Positions 63,164 to 64,000 of a stretch of DNA of 64,000 bases are shown here, in pieces. Position 1 is the stretch's first letter. Every line of letters starts with the position of its first letter. Both the position numbers and the translations under genes were made by a program. Source of the stretch: Mycobacterium lentiflavum (GTDB lineage Bacteria; Actinomycetota; Actinomycetes; Mycobacteriales; Mycobacteriaceae); contig NZ_CP092423.2 in NCBI RefSeq assembly GCF_022374895.2, forward strand, positions 992,001 to 1,056,000, given 5' to 3'. Under the pieces are notes generated by a model. It searched no databases. It had not been told where the DNA came from and saw nothing but the letters and a program-made list of their open reading frames with translations.

Positions 63164-64000
63164 GTCGGATGCAGACCGCGGGCGGCGTCGTAGAGGCCAC
63201 ATATCCAACCGGCCAGTGGCACCGTCGCGATCAGGACCACACACTCCAACACCTCGACGCCTTTTCGCGCGACGGCTGACAGCGATACCGCCGGCGCTAC
63301 AAACCCGAAGTAGATCGCACCGGCGACACACAACGCCGTCGCCGCAGCGATCCACGGCCCGCGCTCCGGGGCCCTGAGCGCGGCGACTGCGAACGTCGTT
63401 CCAATCGTGGCTACACCGGCGATGCCGCTCACCAACGTCCTCCTCCGGTCGACCGAACTGGCGCGCAGCAGCAGCAGCGCACCGATGGCGGCCGCAAGTG
63501 CAGCGCACCCGAGCCGCGGTGTACCCGTCGCTACGGTGAGGATGGCGCCGGTGGCCGCCGAGAACGAGAACGCGGCCAGCAGGCTGGCCAACCAGGCGTC
63601 GGCACGAACAGCGCCGGCGGCCACATCGTCGGGAACCGGATGTGGGTCGGCCGGCTTTGGTGACAATCCGGCCAGGACGAGCGCCGCGCGTGGCGCAACC
63701 GCGAGTAGACCAAGCGACAGCAACGCCAATACCGCACCGACCACGTGCAATGGGACGTCGGTCGCCAGACCTGCGAACGCAGCGATGGCGACGATCGCCG
63801 CGAAGCACGACACTGCGGTCAATGTTGAAGTCCCGCAATCGGATACGCGGATCGCTAGCACCGCGGTGGCTGCGGCGGCCGCGGCGGCCAGAAGCACGTT
63901 GGGCAGACCCGGGGTGCCGGGTACGGTGAGAAAGCCCGCGACTGCGGAGAATGCCGTGGCGACCAGGCTCAGCGTGAGGGCGGCCATGGCGTCCCGGTAC
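63160..64000 (-). CDS. eccD4: ESX-4 membrane channel subunit EccD4 (partial, N-terminus outside the window)
   Basis: About 280 C-terminal residues; the frame stays open to the window edge (reading YRDAMAALTLSL across the internal Met at 63987), so the true start is beyond 64000. It shows seven to nine hydrophobic helices such as GAVLALLSLGLLAVAPRAAL and LVSGIAGVATIGTTFAVAAL, with a cytosolic loop PKPADPHPVPDDVAAGAVRA, typical of the EccD channel domain. It is operonic with mycP4. Confidence 0.88.
   Translation of the reverse strand, partial: YRDAMAALTLSLVATAFSAVAGFLTVPGTPGLPNVLLAAAAAAATAVLAIRVSDCGTSTLTAVSCFAAIVAIAAFAGLATDVPLHVVGAVLALLSLGLLAVAPRAALVLAGLSPKPADPHPVPDDVAAGAVRADAWLASLLAAFSFSAATGAILTVATGTPRLGCAALAAAIGALLLLRASSVDRRRTLVSGIAGVATIGTTFAVAALRAPERGPWIAAATALCVAGAIYFGFVAPAVSLSAVARKGVEVLECVVLIATVPLAGWICGLYDAARGLHPT

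Overview
The window is a mycobacterial chromosome segment, most likely from a non-tuberculous, slow-grower-like Mycobacterium. GC content is high, GTG starts and ATGA/GTGA start-stop overlaps are common, and gene content and order match two blocks I know from M. tuberculosis: Rv0713-Rv0753c (spc ribosomal operon, sppA, SAM methyltransferases, fucA/serA2/xylB, secY-adk-map, sigL-rslA, mmsB-fadE9-mmsA) and Rv3448-Rv3465 (eccD4/mycP4/eccB4, cutinases, truA-rplQ-rpoA-rpsD-rpsK-rpsM-rpmJ-infA, rmlB-rmlC). Here the two blocks sit about 26 kb apart on the same strand. No rRNA, tRNA, CRISPR array, insertion sequence or prophage was seen, and no gene-free stretch exceeds about 270 bases.

Layout. 118-5570: a DUF4436 membrane protein, then rplN-rplX-rplE-rpsN-rpsH-rplF-rplR-rpsE-rpmD-rplO. 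5567-13414: a headless TetR remnant, an F420-type oxidoreductase, protease IV (sppA), a three-copy 55-bp tandem repeat, three SAM methyltransferase paralogues and a zinc alcohol dehydrogenase. 13418-19336: a regulator-rich catabolic-looking stretch (methyltransferase, AraC, DapB-like dehydrogenase, mycothiol-type enzyme, two TetRs, cytochrome P450). 19323-24001: metallo-hydrolase, fucA, serA2, xylB and a GNAT protein. 24039-25878: two more methyltransferase paralogues. 26135-30231: secY-adk-map, then sigL and its anti-sigma factor rslA.

30244-34743 is the most interesting stretch. A four-gene operon (ThDP enzyme, SRPBCC protein, KAS III-like protein whose catalytic His is replaced by Asn, PLP aminotransferase) is preceded by a promoter with the TGAACC / CGT elements reported for SigL, at the same spacing as a similar element before sigL. 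It is followed by a MarR regulator whose promoter carries an 18-bp palindrome. I read this as a SigL-linked biosynthetic cassette of unknown product.

35288-39299: a SpoIIAA-like protein and the valine/propionate genes mmsA-fadE9-mmsB. 39430-43947: a flavoprotein, then a tight operon of ECF sigma factor, membrane-anchored Rieske protein, cupredoxin lipoprotein, Tat metallophosphoesterase and small membrane protein, which looks like an uncharacterised envelope redox or copper system with the Rieske protein as a candidate anti-sigma factor. 43898-53079 (minus strand): two acyltransferases, rmlC and rmlB, two LLM oxidoreductases, a CRP-like-domain histidine kinase and a response regulator fused to a thioredoxin-reductase-like domain. 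53338-58047: infA, rpmJ, rpsM, rpsK, rpsD, rpoA, rplQ and truA, with strong RNA hairpins between genes. 58073-64000: three secreted cutinases and part of the ESX-4 locus (eccB4, mycP4, partial eccD4).

Homologue names come from recognising sequences and gene order from memory; no search was run.
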